Below, one piece after another: positions 8,772 to 16,651 of a stretch of 44,782 bases of DNA (positions are counted from its first letter, which is position 1; each line of letters starts with the position of its first letter). The translations under genes were made by a program, and so were the position numbers. The DNA is taken from contig CALFCE010000057.1 of NCBI GenBank assembly GCA_937951215.1, positions 1-44,782 of the forward strand, given 5' to 3'. Under the pieces are notes generated by a model, which saw nothing but the letters and a program-made list of their open reading frames with translations, ran no database searches and was not told where the DNA came from. Origin of the DNA: an uncultured Granulosicoccaceae bacterium. Lineage in GTDB: Bacteria; Pseudomonadota; Gammaproteobacteria; Granulosicoccales; Granulosicoccaceae.

Positions 8772-9626
8772 ATGGCAGATTGGACTGCCCATGCAGAGCA
8801 AACCCTGCAAACCCGCTTTGTGCAGCTCACCCCCCTCGGAGGTGGAGACTTTGCACAGGCATTCCGCGTGGAAACCGCTGATGGGCGAACCCTGTTTGCC
8901 AAGACACACAGTGATCCTCCAGCCGGTTTTTTCTCAACTGAAGCCAATGGCCTGGATTGGTTAAGCGCATCAGCATCCGTGCGTGTGCCGGAGGTATTGG
9001 CAGCATCGGACGACCCGCCCTACCTGGTGTTGCAGTGGATTGAACCCAGCTCCGGAAATTCCCGCGGCGAAGCCGAGTTTGGACGGGCAATGGCAAACTT
9101 GCATCAGGCACCGCTGTCGATGTTCGGACGAGAGGATCAACGCACCACCGGCAGTCTGGCTCTGCCTAATACGCAAAAGACTACCTGGCCTGAATTCTAT
9201 GCGGCCTGTCGTTTGTTGCCGTTGCAGTCGATAGCTGCAGAGCGAAAGGTATTGCCGCAACGCTGTCTGCATCAAATGGAATCTATTGCGTCGCGGTTGG
9301 ATCAGCTTGGTGCGGCTGATGAGAAGCCTTCGTTACTGCACGGTGATCTATGGGCTGGAAATCGCATGATAGGCGAGGGAGGGGAGAGCTGGATAATAGA
9401 TCCGGCAGCACATGGAGGGCATCGCGAATTTGACCTTGCCATGATGCGACTCTTTGGCGGGTTTGACCCAATGTGTTTTGATGCCTATCAGGAGGTTTCA
9501 CCCTTACAGCCTGGTTGGCAGGAGCGGATCAAGTTGCATCAACTGGCGCCGCTTGTCGTGCACGCTATAAAGTTTGGAGGCCACTATGTCTCTGCTACAG
9601 CCGACGCATTGGAGCAATACTGCTGA
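8772..9626 (+). CDS. Fructosamine kinase family protein
   Basis: A 284-residue protein with the aminoglycoside-phosphotransferase/protein-kinase-like fold of the fructosamine kinase family (E. coli YniA type). It shows LGGGDFAQAFRV near the N-terminus (nucleotide loop), an FAKTH lysine region, the catalytic loop LLHGDLWAGN (His190, Asp192) and the metal-binding DPAAHGGHREFDLAMMRLFGG. Characterised members phosphorylate ketoamine adducts on proteins or small ribulosamines to trigger deglycation. The ATG begins one base after the stop of the Sco-MauG gene and has no clear ribosome binding site, so translational coupling is likely. The frame is open further upstream, but homology starts at this ATG. 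Whether it repairs carbonyl damage linked to formaldehyde from methanethiol oxidation is only a guess. Confidence 0.85.
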   Translation: MADWTAHAEQTLQTRFVQLTPLGGGDFAQAFRVETADGRTLFAKTHSDPPAGFFSTEANGLDWLSASASVRVPEVLAASDDPPYLVLQWIEPSSGNSRGEAEFGRAMANLHQAPLSMFGREDQRTTGSLALPNTQKTTWPEFYAACRLLPLQSIAAERKVLPQRCLHQMESIASRLDQLGAADEKPSLLHGDLWAGNRMIGEGGESWIIDPAAHGGHREFDLAMMRLFGGFDPMCFDAYQEVSPLQPGWQERIKLHQLAPLVVHAIKFGGHYVSATADALEQYC

Positions 9627-9658
9627 GTCGAGATACTCAACGATCGAGTATTCGGCTC
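9625..9658. terminator. Hairpin at the convergent ends of the kinase and xylanase genes
   Basis: GAGTCGAGATACTC (9625-9638) pairs with GAGTATTCGGCTC (9646-9658) over about 13 bases with one bulge and one G-U pair, around a 7-nt loop. It begins inside the stop codon of the fructosamine kinase gene and lies 43 bases before the end of the convergent xylanase gene. It probably acts as a two-way terminator, although no T-run is present. Confidence 0.5.
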
Positions 9659-9701
9659 ATTCAAGCAGCAGCTGGTTTGTTTGCCTGTGCCGTAGTCAGT
9701 A

Positions 9702-11726
9702 TCAAGGTGCCGTCAGTGCTTCCTGTAAAGCACTATAGGCTGGTTTGGGTTGGTAGGCGCGATCGAAGATTAGTGGTGAGAAATTTCTGCGCCAGGAATA
9801 TTGATCTGTAAATCCCCACGTTTGTAACGCCTTGCAGCGTTCTTGCTGCAGACAGATTGTCATAATCTGGCGATACACTTCAGCTTGCTGTTGCTCATTG
9901 CCTCCATCTGCTATCGCGACATCGAGTTCTGTAACGTAAATATCAAGATTGCGCTCTGCTGCTTTCTGGAAACTGTTTCTGACGTCATCAAACTGGTTAA
10001 AGTCAGACCAGAGATGTAATTGAAACCCAACGCCATCAATCGGTGTCTGTGCTTGCTGCAGCCTGTCGAGCAAGCTGAAAAAACCATCAGATTTCGGCCC
10101 GGCCGCAGCAATATCATATTCGTTCAACAGTAGCGTTGCATTCGGTGCTGACAATCGCGCCTGCCTGAAAGCCGTATTGATATATTCCTCACCCATCGCT
10201 TCAAACCAAATGGAATTTCTTAATGTACCGTTCTCTTCCAGCGGTTCATTGACCACGTCCCACAAAGGTATGGTGTCCTGGTAACGCGTCATGATGTGAT
10301 CGATGTATTCACGCATATGGACTTTTCTTTCACTGACACTGGTTTCCAGTATCCAGTCGGGCAACTGCCGGTGCCATACCAGTGGGTGAGCATGAACCGT
10401 CATGCCATTTTGCTGTGCAAAAGACACAAGGTTGTCGGTTTCGGCAAATTGAAAGCGTCCTGGAAACGGGTTGAGATAATCCATTTTCATCGCGTTTTCC
10501 GGGGTAACCAGATCAAACTCCTGCGCGGCAATTTCGGTATAGAGTCCACTGTCTGGTCGGTGGAAGAATTCGAACCTTGAGGCATAGCCAATCATAATGC
10601 CGCGGTTGGTTGCTAGGTTGCGTAACCGTGCGCCAGCTCTGGCAAAGTCGGCTCTGTCCCGAACATCTATGGTGATGGTTTCGACTACAGTGAGGCTGGA
10701 ATCGACCGCATCACGCACTGTGACATCCACGGTCAGGGGGCCTGCCACGGTCGGCGTCAGTTTCAGTACAAAGATTTCTTCAAAGCGCGGGTGGCGTACA
10801 AAGCTTGCACCGTCCGGTAGTTCAGCTATTTCTAGCGTCGGTACAGTGCCATTCAGATCGATGCCCTTGAGCTCGATGATGGACGGGTCATCCACCCGAG
10901 TGGTGTATTCTGCGAGTTCCTCCAGCCGCGGTGCGACGTTTGGTATGGTTGACAAGTCATCCGGTGCATCAATCTTGATGCGGATAGTTCGGCTGGTTCG
11001 GTATTGCGAGTTAACCGGATCAAGGGCTACCGCGGTAAATTCACGAATGCCAATATCCATTTGCAGTGGTCGCCAAACCAGTGTTTTGCTGCCATCAAAA
11101 TTATCAACGAACGCAGCTCCCTCGGGAAGCTCTTGAGGAAACATACCCGGCACGCCACCGTCGGCATCAAGGGGCCGAAAGACCACTTCCAGCAGTTGTC
11201 CTGCAAAAATTTGCTGGTCTTGCAGATTGTCAAAAAACGGAGGTGAATTGACCGCCGGATCGACATCGGCCGGGGTTTGTATCACGGCTGGTAACGGGCC
11301 GGCCGCAAACTCTTCCTCTGTAATAACTGGAAGCGGTTTTTCCGGCAAACGCGGGCCAGGGTCACGCAGCACCGTCAGATTGGTTGATGCGTTAAATTCA
11401 GGCGCTTCAACCAAAGGTTCATCATCTGCGGAAGGTGCAGGTGTCAGCGGTGGGTTGGGCAGCGCAGGTAGCTCGGTATCAAGCGGCGGATTCGGATTTG
11501 TCGGTTCAGGTGTTGTGACATCCGGATCCGGGTTGTTTGGATCAGGAGTTCCTGCCGGGTCGGGTGGCTGATTGCTGTTGTCCGGGTCGGCGGTTTGCGT
11601 TGAATCCGGTGTCGCAGGCTCAGGAGATGAATCACCGCATCCCGCGATCAAGGATGCGAGCAGCGCAAGCGCCAGCAACACAGCTGATGTTTTTGGTGAT
11701 ACCCGGTTGGTATTGCTCAATGCCAT
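9702..11726 (-). CDS. GH10 endo-beta-1,4-xylanase-like lipoprotein
   Basis: A 674-residue exported glycoside hydrolase. The N-terminus is a lipoprotein signal peptide with lipobox LIAGC, so the enzyme is anchored to a membrane, probably the outer one. A long Pro/Asp/Thr-rich linker (about 35-110) follows, then two Ig/cadherin-like modules (about 150-355) with patterns such as NSPPFFDNLQDQQIFAGQ and VAPRLEELAEYTTRV. A C-terminal GH10 barrel (about 360-674) completes it. The GH10 acid/base is Glu494 in WDVVNEPLEE and the nucleophile is Glu600 in VTELDVAI. ENAMKMDYLNPFPGRFQF and HAHPLVWHRQLPDW are family hallmarks. It would cut xylan or mixed xylans from algal or plant walls. It reads toward the fructosamine kinase gene. 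The similarly built GH16 lipoprotein lies just upstream. Confidence 0.92.
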   Translation of the reverse strand: MALSNTNRVSPKTSAVLLALALLASLIAGCGDSSPEPATPDSTQTADPDNSNQPPDPAGTPDPNNPDPDVTTPEPTNPNPPLDTELPALPNPPLTPAPSADDEPLVEAPEFNASTNLTVLRDPGPRLPEKPLPVITEEEFAAGPLPAVIQTPADVDPAVNSPPFFDNLQDQQIFAGQLLEVVFRPLDADGGVPGMFPQELPEGAAFVDNFDGSKTLVWRPLQMDIGIREFTAVALDPVNSQYRTSRTIRIKIDAPDDLSTIPNVAPRLEELAEYTTRVDDPSIIELKGIDLNGTVPTLEIAELPDGASFVRHPRFEEIFVLKLTPTVAGPLTVDVTVRDAVDSSLTVVETITIDVRDRADFARAGARLRNLATNRGIMIGYASRFEFFHRPDSGLYTEIAAQEFDLVTPENAMKMDYLNPFPGRFQFAETDNLVSFAQQNGMTVHAHPLVWHRQLPDWILETSVSERKVHMREYIDHIMTRYQDTIPLWDVVNEPLEENGTLRNSIWFEAMGEEYINTAFRQARLSAPNATLLLNEYDIAAAGPKSDGFFSLLDRLQQAQTPIDGVGFQLHLWSDFNQFDDVRNSFQKAAERNLDIYVTELDVAIADGGNEQQQAEVYRQIMTICLQQERCKALQTWGFTDQYSWRRNFSPLIFDRAYQPKPAYSALQEALTAP

Positions 11727-12074
11727 CGATAGAATCCCGGTTTTTATTCTTGTTGAATCCAGTCTGACTGAGTTCGATCCATGATCATGCCCGTCAGGAA
11801 TTGTTGGAAGGGCTGGTTCATTGATTCAACAGTGTGACCATTTTACGGTGAAAACGTCGCGCCAGCTTTGTGGCTGACAGACAGGTAATGCCAGCTTTGA
11901 GCGGTCGGGCACAAACTGCGTCTATAACGTGTCATGGGTATATTACCGTGTATGGGCGTGATGCGCTTCGCAGTCGCCTATCGACAACAAAAACCCGAGT
12001 GTGATCGGTAACGTCAAGGGGCTGACATCGCTTTTTGATGCTCGCTGTTGTGGGTGTTGTCCGGGTGAATGTTG
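11727..12074. other. Intergenic region between the xylanase and YugP-type peptidase genes
   Basis: This 348-bp spacer lies between two minus-strand genes. On the minus strand, near 12010-11989, ACCGATCACACTCGGGTTTT forms a weak hairpin (CCGA/TCGG) followed by a T5 run, a possible terminator of the peptidase gene. The remainder presumably holds the xylanase promoter, but I see no clear -35/-10 pair. No gene or repeat is visible. Confidence 0.4.
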
Positions 12075-12761
12075 TTAGCGTCTAAGGAGGACGAGCCAGC
12101 GACCGATATTGACCAAGTCAGCCAGAGCGCTGGCGAAATACGTCATTGCTGCCGCTTTCAACACACTATTGATGGCAGGGATATCCTGTTCGGAAACGTA
12201 TTCGCCCTCAACCAGAATGGGCATCGCTTTGCGAAAACTGGCATCCCATTCCTCCGGCAGAACAATAAGGTAGGCCAGCGCACCCAGCAACTGCAAACCC
12301 AAGCTCAGGGCGATGATGGCAAACATGGCTGCTGGCGACCTGACCAGAATGGTCACCACCGGTAGCAAGGTCATAATCAGAATGCCCGCTTTCTTCAATC
12401 CAAGTGCCGTTGGGATATAGCGTGCACGTAGACGGGAAATTGACTCTTGACGATGAAACTGGATAGCGTGGCCGACTTCATGAGTGGCTACCGCGACGGC
12501 AGTCAGTGAACGACCATTGAAATTTGAGGGTCCCAGCCTGACGACCGCATTGGCCGGATCATAGTGATCGCCGCGTTCGTCCGTTTCTTCAACGGTTACG
12601 CCTTCAAGCTCAAATCGATTGATCAGATGCTGCGCCAGCTCCGCCCCGGTTCCCGGTAGATCGGATCGCTCGACACCGTGTTTTTTCAATACCAACCTGA
12701 CCCAGAATGTCGGGAAGTAGGCAAGCGCTGCCAACAGAATTGTCAGCAGCGCAAAATGCAT
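12075..12761 (-). CDS. YugP-type zinc metallopeptidase
   Basis: A 228-residue membrane protein of the YugP family (putative neutral zinc metallopeptidase, formerly DUF2268-like), about the usual length. The first 22 residues are a membrane segment. The zinc motif HEVGH with His94, Glu95 and His98 lies in VAVATHEVGHAIQFH. Two or three further hydrophobic segments occupy residues 125-165, and a last one lies near 205-225. The active site is probably cytoplasm- or membrane-facing; the substrate is unknown for the family. It stands between two glycoside hydrolase genes on the same strand, with a 43-base gap to the GH16 stop. No functional link to them is evident. Confidence 0.88.
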   Translation of the reverse strand: MHFALLTILLAALAYFPTFWVRLVLKKHGVERSDLPGTGAELAQHLINRFELEGVTVEETDERGDHYDPANAVVRLGPSNFNGRSLTAVAVATHEVGHAIQFHRQESISRLRARYIPTALGLKKAGILIMTLLPVVTILVRSPAAMFAIIALSLGLQLLGALAYLIVLPEEWDASFRKAMPILVEGEYVSEQDIPAINSVLKAAAMTYFASALADLVNIGRWLVLLRR

Positions 12762-12804
12762 CGCAGCGAGAGTGCCTGTAGCCTGGACTGATCGATTGGG
12801 CTAA

Positions 12805-14517
12805 TCAGTTCTTTTGCCAGGCGCGGATGTAGTCGATTTCGAACAGCGCAGGGATGTTGGAAGAATCCGGCTCGCCAATCCATTCGCTGCCAATGACCAA
12901 CTGCGCGATGATGTTCATCGGCTCATCGGAAACACGTGGACCGGTGATGCGTCTCACCTCGACACCATCGATGTACCAGACCACCAGACCCTCTTCCCAC
13001 AACACACCATAGGTGTGAAAACCGCTGCTGTAGTTGGTGTCCCCGACGAATTCCATAGTCGGTGAAGAGTGCTTTTCACCACTGGAGTATCGCGAGCGGT
13101 TGCTGTCGTAGTAGTGATAGGTTTGATACGCCTTGTTGGGACGCGATCCGATATATTCCAGAACATCAATTTCCGGTTTATTGTTTTCAAAATCCTGATT
13201 GAACAGGTAGAAAGTCGATAACACACCGTTACCCCCTGCAACCTTTGCATTCATCTCGACATAACCATAGGTCATTTCGAAATGATCGGCGGTGGTCAGA
13301 ACACCAGACAGATAGGGAAGGTTGTTGGATTGCGAAAGCAGTTCCGGCGGTGTTTCCACACCCGTTATCTGCAAGGTGCTGCCAGTAAAAACAAACGGGT
13401 CGTAGGCCGGAGGGTTTGCTCCGAAGATGTTTACAAAATACTGGCGCTCCCCATTGATGACCTGGTCAGGCCCCCAGGGCAGGGCGGTTTTCCATAACGC
13501 GCGATCAAGCTCGGAGCCGTCAAACTCCTCATCAAATACCAGTGAATAACCCGAAAGATCCGCACCTGCGCCACTGGGCTGTGCCAGCTGGATAACCAGG
13601 GGATCTGACTGCGCAGAGCGCATGCCCTCGTTATCAACGGCAGCAACGGTGTAGCTGTGTACGCCACCCGTCGCGGGTTGGTTACCGGTGCAATTGGTGT
13701 AGCGAGTGTAGTTACAGTCTATGTATGAAGTTGATATCCAGCTGCGATAGTCAAACTCGTAACCGGTATCACCTCGAACCTCAAACAACAGACCACCATC
13801 ACGATAGATTTCATAACCCTCAACAGACTGATCATCAGACGAAGGTGCCCAGGTAAACTCTGTCCAGTTTTCACCGGCAAGCAGCATGGTGAGACCTTGC
13901 GGGACCGATGGCGGCCCGGCGCTTCTTGATTCATCACGGATGAATGGGCCCTGTAAAGACAGGGTTTCTGACAGTGTCGGGCTATCATCGTCACCACCAG
14001 AGGCGTCGTTAACGAGCACTGGCGGAGTGTTGTTGTTATCAGATGAATTTGTCGGAGCAGGCTCGGGAGTATTTTGAGCTGGAGGACTCTGCGCAGGTGG
14101 AGCAGGTTGCGACACCGGTTCTGGTGCAGGATCGTTGTTAACCACCGGATCAGGGGCTACAGGGGTTACCGGTTCACTGTTACCCTGATTTGCATCCTGC
14201 TCGTTACTATCGGTGGTGGTTACCAATGTCGAGTCGTTTTCATCGCCGGAGTTGGTATCACCCGAGCTTGAAGCTGGATTTGCCGTGCTGGTGTCTGACG
14301 CGACTTCGCTCGTTTCAGCTGCCGTTTCATTCGTTTGGCTGTTCACCGGCAAGCTGCTGCCTGAATCGCTGCAAGCAGCCAATGATATCAGCAAGCCGGC
14401 GCTCAGCAGCAAAGAGGCTGGCTTGTGCGCGATAAGGCTACTTTTCCGAGCGGGCAGGCAAAGCGTATATAAGCCGGTAATACCGACCGGGGTGTGAAAT
14501 TTCATGATAGTGTTCAC
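12805..14517 (-). CDS. GH16 beta-glucanase/laminarinase-like lipoprotein
   Basis: A 570-residue exported glycoside hydrolase. The signal peptide ends at lipobox LAAC around residue 49. A low-complexity Asn/Pro/Thr/Glu linker runs to about residue 190. A fibronectin-III-like module (about 200-310, with WTEFTWAPSSDDQSVEGYEI) precedes the GH16 catalytic domain (about 325-570). The GH16 signature EIDVLE is present, with nucleophile Glu449, Asp451 and acid/base Glu454. The family hydrolyses beta-1,3/1,4-glucans, agar or carrageenan; laminarin is a plausible substrate, but the subgroup cannot be fixed here. The start at 14517 has ACAGGA five to six bases upstream. A second ATG four codons later is possible. 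Together with the GH10 gene it forms a small polysaccharide-degrading locus. Confidence 0.9.
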   Translation of the reverse strand: MNTIMKFHTPVGITGLYTLCLPARKSSLIAHKPASLLLSAGLLISLAACSDSGSSLPVNSQTNETAAETSEVASDTSTANPASSSGDTNSGDENDSTLVTTTDSNEQDANQGNSEPVTPVAPDPVVNNDPAPEPVSQPAPPAQSPPAQNTPEPAPTNSSDNNNTPPVLVNDASGGDDDSPTLSETLSLQGPFIRDESRSAGPPSVPQGLTMLLAGENWTEFTWAPSSDDQSVEGYEIYRDGGLLFEVRGDTGYEFDYRSWISTSYIDCNYTRYTNCTGNQPATGGVHSYTVAAVDNEGMRSAQSDPLVIQLAQPSGAGADLSGYSLVFDEEFDGSELDRALWKTALPWGPDQVINGERQYFVNIFGANPPAYDPFVFTGSTLQITGVETPPELLSQSNNLPYLSGVLTTADHFEMTYGYVEMNAKVAGGNGVLSTFYLFNQDFENNKPEIDVLEYIGSRPNKAYQTYHYYDSNRSRYSSGEKHSSPTMEFVGDTNYSSGFHTYGVLWEEGLVVWYIDGVEVRRITGPRVSDEPMNIIAQLVIGSEWIGEPDSSNIPALFEIDYIRAWQKN

Positions 14518-14768
14518 AGAATCCTGTAGGGAGTAAGTGTCGGGGCATCACTGCCACTTTGTCAATTGTCAGGCAATTGCAAAGGGGCAACTATCGAGTA
14601 TCTCTCACTGTTGTAACCCACTTAGATCCACCGTTCACAACGTGCTGTTTAATTACCGGGAATGTGGATCATCACAGCCCCGCGACCGTTCGTCATATTA
14701 TCCACTGAACAACCCTGTTTCGGCCAGCAACAGAATGTAAATCATTAAACAGTCATTTCTGGAAAAAG

Positions 14769-14784
14769 CTGTTAATATAACCAG
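14769..14784 (+). promoter_or_regulatory. SOS-box-like (LexA) site upstream of dinB
   Basis: CTGTTAATATAACCAG matches the gammaproteobacterial LexA pattern CTGT-N8-ACAG with one mismatch (C for the first A of the right half), and its spacer is entirely A/T. It is 219 bp upstream of the dinB start, unusually far, and two bases before the ATG of the short frame at 14786. DinB is a classical SOS gene. Confidence 0.5.
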
Positions 14785-14785
14785 T

Positions 14786-15010
14786 ATGCCGGTTGCTGTT
14801 TCCTGGAGGTGTAACATAAAAATAGTTCGAGCCCCCACCTTCGCAGCTGCAGCAAGTCAACTGAATGCACTATCACCAAATGCGCCCGGATTTTATATCC
14901 CAGGGTTTGATATCAGTGGGTCTTATATCCCGGGTTTTATATCTGCGGGTTCGATATCAGTGAACCAGCGTCGCGAGGCTGGATTCTGCAAGCAGTGCTG
15001 CAATGAATAG
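14786..15010 (+). CDS. Possible short leader ORF coupled to dinB
   Basis: A 74-codon frame from the ATG beside the SOS-like box to TAG 15008-15010, overlapping the dinB start by 8 bases. DinB has no visible ribosome binding site, so translation of this frame could couple to it. The middle encodes five-residue repeats (GFYIP, GFDIS, GSYIP) derived from the 15-bp DNA repeats, which looks more like repeat expansion than a conserved protein. It has no Shine-Dalgarno sequence of its own. It may be a leader peptide or chance. Confidence 0.25.
   Translation: MPVAVSWRCNIKIVRAPTFAAAASQLNALSPNAPGFYIPGFDISGSYIPGFISAGSISVNQRREAGFCKQCCNE
14887..14961 (+). repeat. 15-bp degenerate tandem repeat, five copies
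   Basis: Units of 15 bp with a TATATC or GATATC core: CGGATTTTATATCCC, AGGGTTTGATATCAG, TGGGTCTTATATCCC, GGGTTTTATATCTGC, GGGTTCGATATCAGT. The array lies 42 bp upstream of dinB, within the untranslated leader or short leader ORF. Confidence 0.75.
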
Positions 15011-16406
15011 TAAAGACTGGCCGCGTGTGATCGTTCATGCCGACATGGATGCATTTTATGCATCCGTTGAACAACTGGATGATCCTCATCTGGTCGGCCA
15101 ACCCCTGATCATTGGTCCTCGCAGTCGTCGAGGTGTGGTGCTAACCGCCAGCTATGAAGCCAGAAAATCAGGTGCCAAGAGTGCAATGCCAATGGCAGAG
15201 GCGTTACGCCGATGCCCACACGCCGTTGTTGTCCCGCCGCGCTTTGAACGCTATCAGCAACAATCAGAAGCGATCATGCGTGCTTTCGCCGATTTCTCTC
15301 CGTCCGTTGAAGCTCTGTCACTGGACGAGGCCTTTATTGATATGACCGGAGCCCTGGAGATCTTCGGGGAACCAATGCAAATCGGTAAACAAATTCAGCA
15401 AGCTGTGCTGGATGCGACCGGCGGTCTGCAGGTCTCTGTGGGTATTGCCAGTACCAAGTATGTTGCCAAAGTGGCCAGCGATTTTGAGAAGCCAAACGGT
15501 CTGACCATCGTGCCACCGCACAAGGCAGTGCAATGGCTGGATCCGATGCCAGTCTCGCGCTTATGGGGTGCTGGTCCAAAAACGGTTCCGCGTTTGCAGC
15601 GTCTGGGTTTGCATACGATTGGGGATGTTCGTCGTGCCAGCCCGTTATTTTTGCGCAAATCGCTCGGTAACATGGGAGCGCATTTTCAGTCTCTGGCCAA
15701 TGCAAACGATCCGCGCAAAGTTGCCCGACGACGGGTCGCTCGCAGTATGGGATCTGATCGCACACTGTTGCAGGATGTGACCAGCACTGCCGACATAGCC
15801 CACTACCTGCGACGTTCGGCAGATCGGATCGGCAGGCGCTTGCGAGACAAGGGCTATCGCTGTTTTGGTGTCAGGGTAAAACTGAAGACTCATGACTTTA
15901 GAGTCATGACCAGACAGGTGCTATTACCGGCACCAACAGATTCATCCGATGAACTCTATGCCGTTGCATTTGATATCTTGCAGCAATTGCGCACCCCATC
16001 TGAGCCCTCGTTAAAGTTCAGGCTGGTAGGGCTTGCAGCTTATGACCTGGTGCATGAAGATGATCCGGTACAGCTCGATTTTTTCTCCGGGGACGAGTTC
16101 TCCGGCCGTGACCGATCCCGTTCGCTGGAGCAGGCACTCGATGAGGTAACCCAGCGCTTCGGTGCTGGCGCTGTTGCCCGGGCAGCGGATCTGAATCGGA
16201 GTTCAACGGTGGCAGATACAACACCAAATCTGGATTTTGTCGCAGACGGGTTGGCGATGGAGGTCGACCCCGAGCATGACCCCGAGCATGACCCCGAGCA
16301 TGACTATGCCCATGGTCAGGACTACGTTCCAAACGAGCAGGAACCCTCCCTGCCAGAGTCGGATGAATTTCTGGATGACTGGTGCTTTGACACCGGGTCC
16401 GATTAG
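15003..16406 (+). CDS. dinB: DNA polymerase IV (Y-family translesion polymerase)
   Basis: A 467-residue Y-family polymerase. The N-terminal catalytic core shows VIVHADMDAFYASVE (first catalytic Asp), the steric-gate and nucleotide region VVLTASYEARKSGAKSAMP, and SLDEAFIDMTG (catalytic Asp and Glu). A helix-hairpin-helix region (SRLWGAGPKTVPRLQRLGLHTIGDV) and the little-finger domain follow. The beta-clamp motif QLDFF lies at 357-361. The protein then continues for about 106 residues, longer than E. coli DinB, ending in an acidic tail with three perfect DPEH repeats. It performs error-prone bypass synthesis. Regulation by LexA is suggested by the upstream SOS-like box. There is no good ribosome binding site before ATG 15003. 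Confidence 0.95.
   Translation: MNSKDWPRVIVHADMDAFYASVEQLDDPHLVGQPLIIGPRSRRGVVLTASYEARKSGAKSAMPMAEALRRCPHAVVVPPRFERYQQQSEAIMRAFADFSPSVEALSLDEAFIDMTGALEIFGEPMQIGKQIQQAVLDATGGLQVSVGIASTKYVAKVASDFEKPNGLTIVPPHKAVQWLDPMPVSRLWGAGPKTVPRLQRLGLHTIGDVRRASPLFLRKSLGNMGAHFQSLANANDPRKVARRRVARSMGSDRTLLQDVTSTADIAHYLRRSADRIGRRLRDKGYRCFGVRVKLKTHDFRVMTRQVLLPAPTDSSDELYAVAFDILQQLRTPSEPSLKFRLVGLAAYDLVHEDDPVQLDFFSGDEFSGRDRSRSLEQALDEVTQRFGAGAVARAADLNRSSTVADTTPNLDFVADGLAMEVDPEHDPEHDPEHDYAHGQDYVPNEQEPSLPESDEFLDDWCFDTGSD
16266..16301 (+). repeat. 12-bp perfect tandem repeat in the dinB tail
   Basis: Three identical copies of GACCCCGAGCAT (16266-16277, 16278-16289, 16290-16301), in frame, encoding DPEH repeats in the acidic C-terminal tail of DinB. 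Perfect identity suggests recent slippage or duplication. Confidence 0.85.
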
Positions 16407-16407
16407 A

Positions 16408-16440
16408 CCCCGTTCGGGGAGGCCTCGGCCCCTTATTCCT
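16408..16440 (+). terminator. GC-rich terminator after dinB
   Basis: Directly behind the dinB stop, CCCCG-TT-CGGGG (16408-16419) overlaps a second GC-rich palindromic stretch around GGCCTCGGCC (16421-16430), followed by a T-rich TTATTCCTTT. The two hairpins are alternatives. The T tract is interrupted but adequate for intrinsic termination. Confidence 0.5.
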
Positions 16441-16651
16441 TTAGCATTCTTATTCCGTTCAGATTATCAAGGTCGACAATTGTCGTAATGTCAAATGGTT
16501 GACATTAATGACGCCCATCGAGTAGCTTCATTGCCATTCGAATTTCAGTCTTGCTTCAATCCTGAAAACTTGTCATCGATGCCGCTATCCGGGTCCGTTA
16601 TTGAAGTATCCGGGTCTGTTTTCGAGAGAGTCTATAAATCAACCTCACCTT

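Larger units (their letters stand above)
14518..15002. other. Divergent promoter region between the GH16 gene and dinB
   Basis: This 485-bp region separates the minus-strand GH16 gene from plus-strand dinB. It contains an SOS-box-like site (14769-14784), a short open frame (14786-15010) and five 15-bp tandem repeats (14887-14961), all listed separately. The left half should hold the GH16 promoter, but I see no clear consensus elements there. Confidence 0.5.

Noticed and set aside
12814-14497. Several open frames opposite the GH16 gene, and similar frames opposite the GH10 gene (10296-11784)
   Set aside because: They are antisense shadows of long genes with clear domains; their translations show low-complexity Ser/Gly strings mirroring the Pro/Asp-rich linkers.
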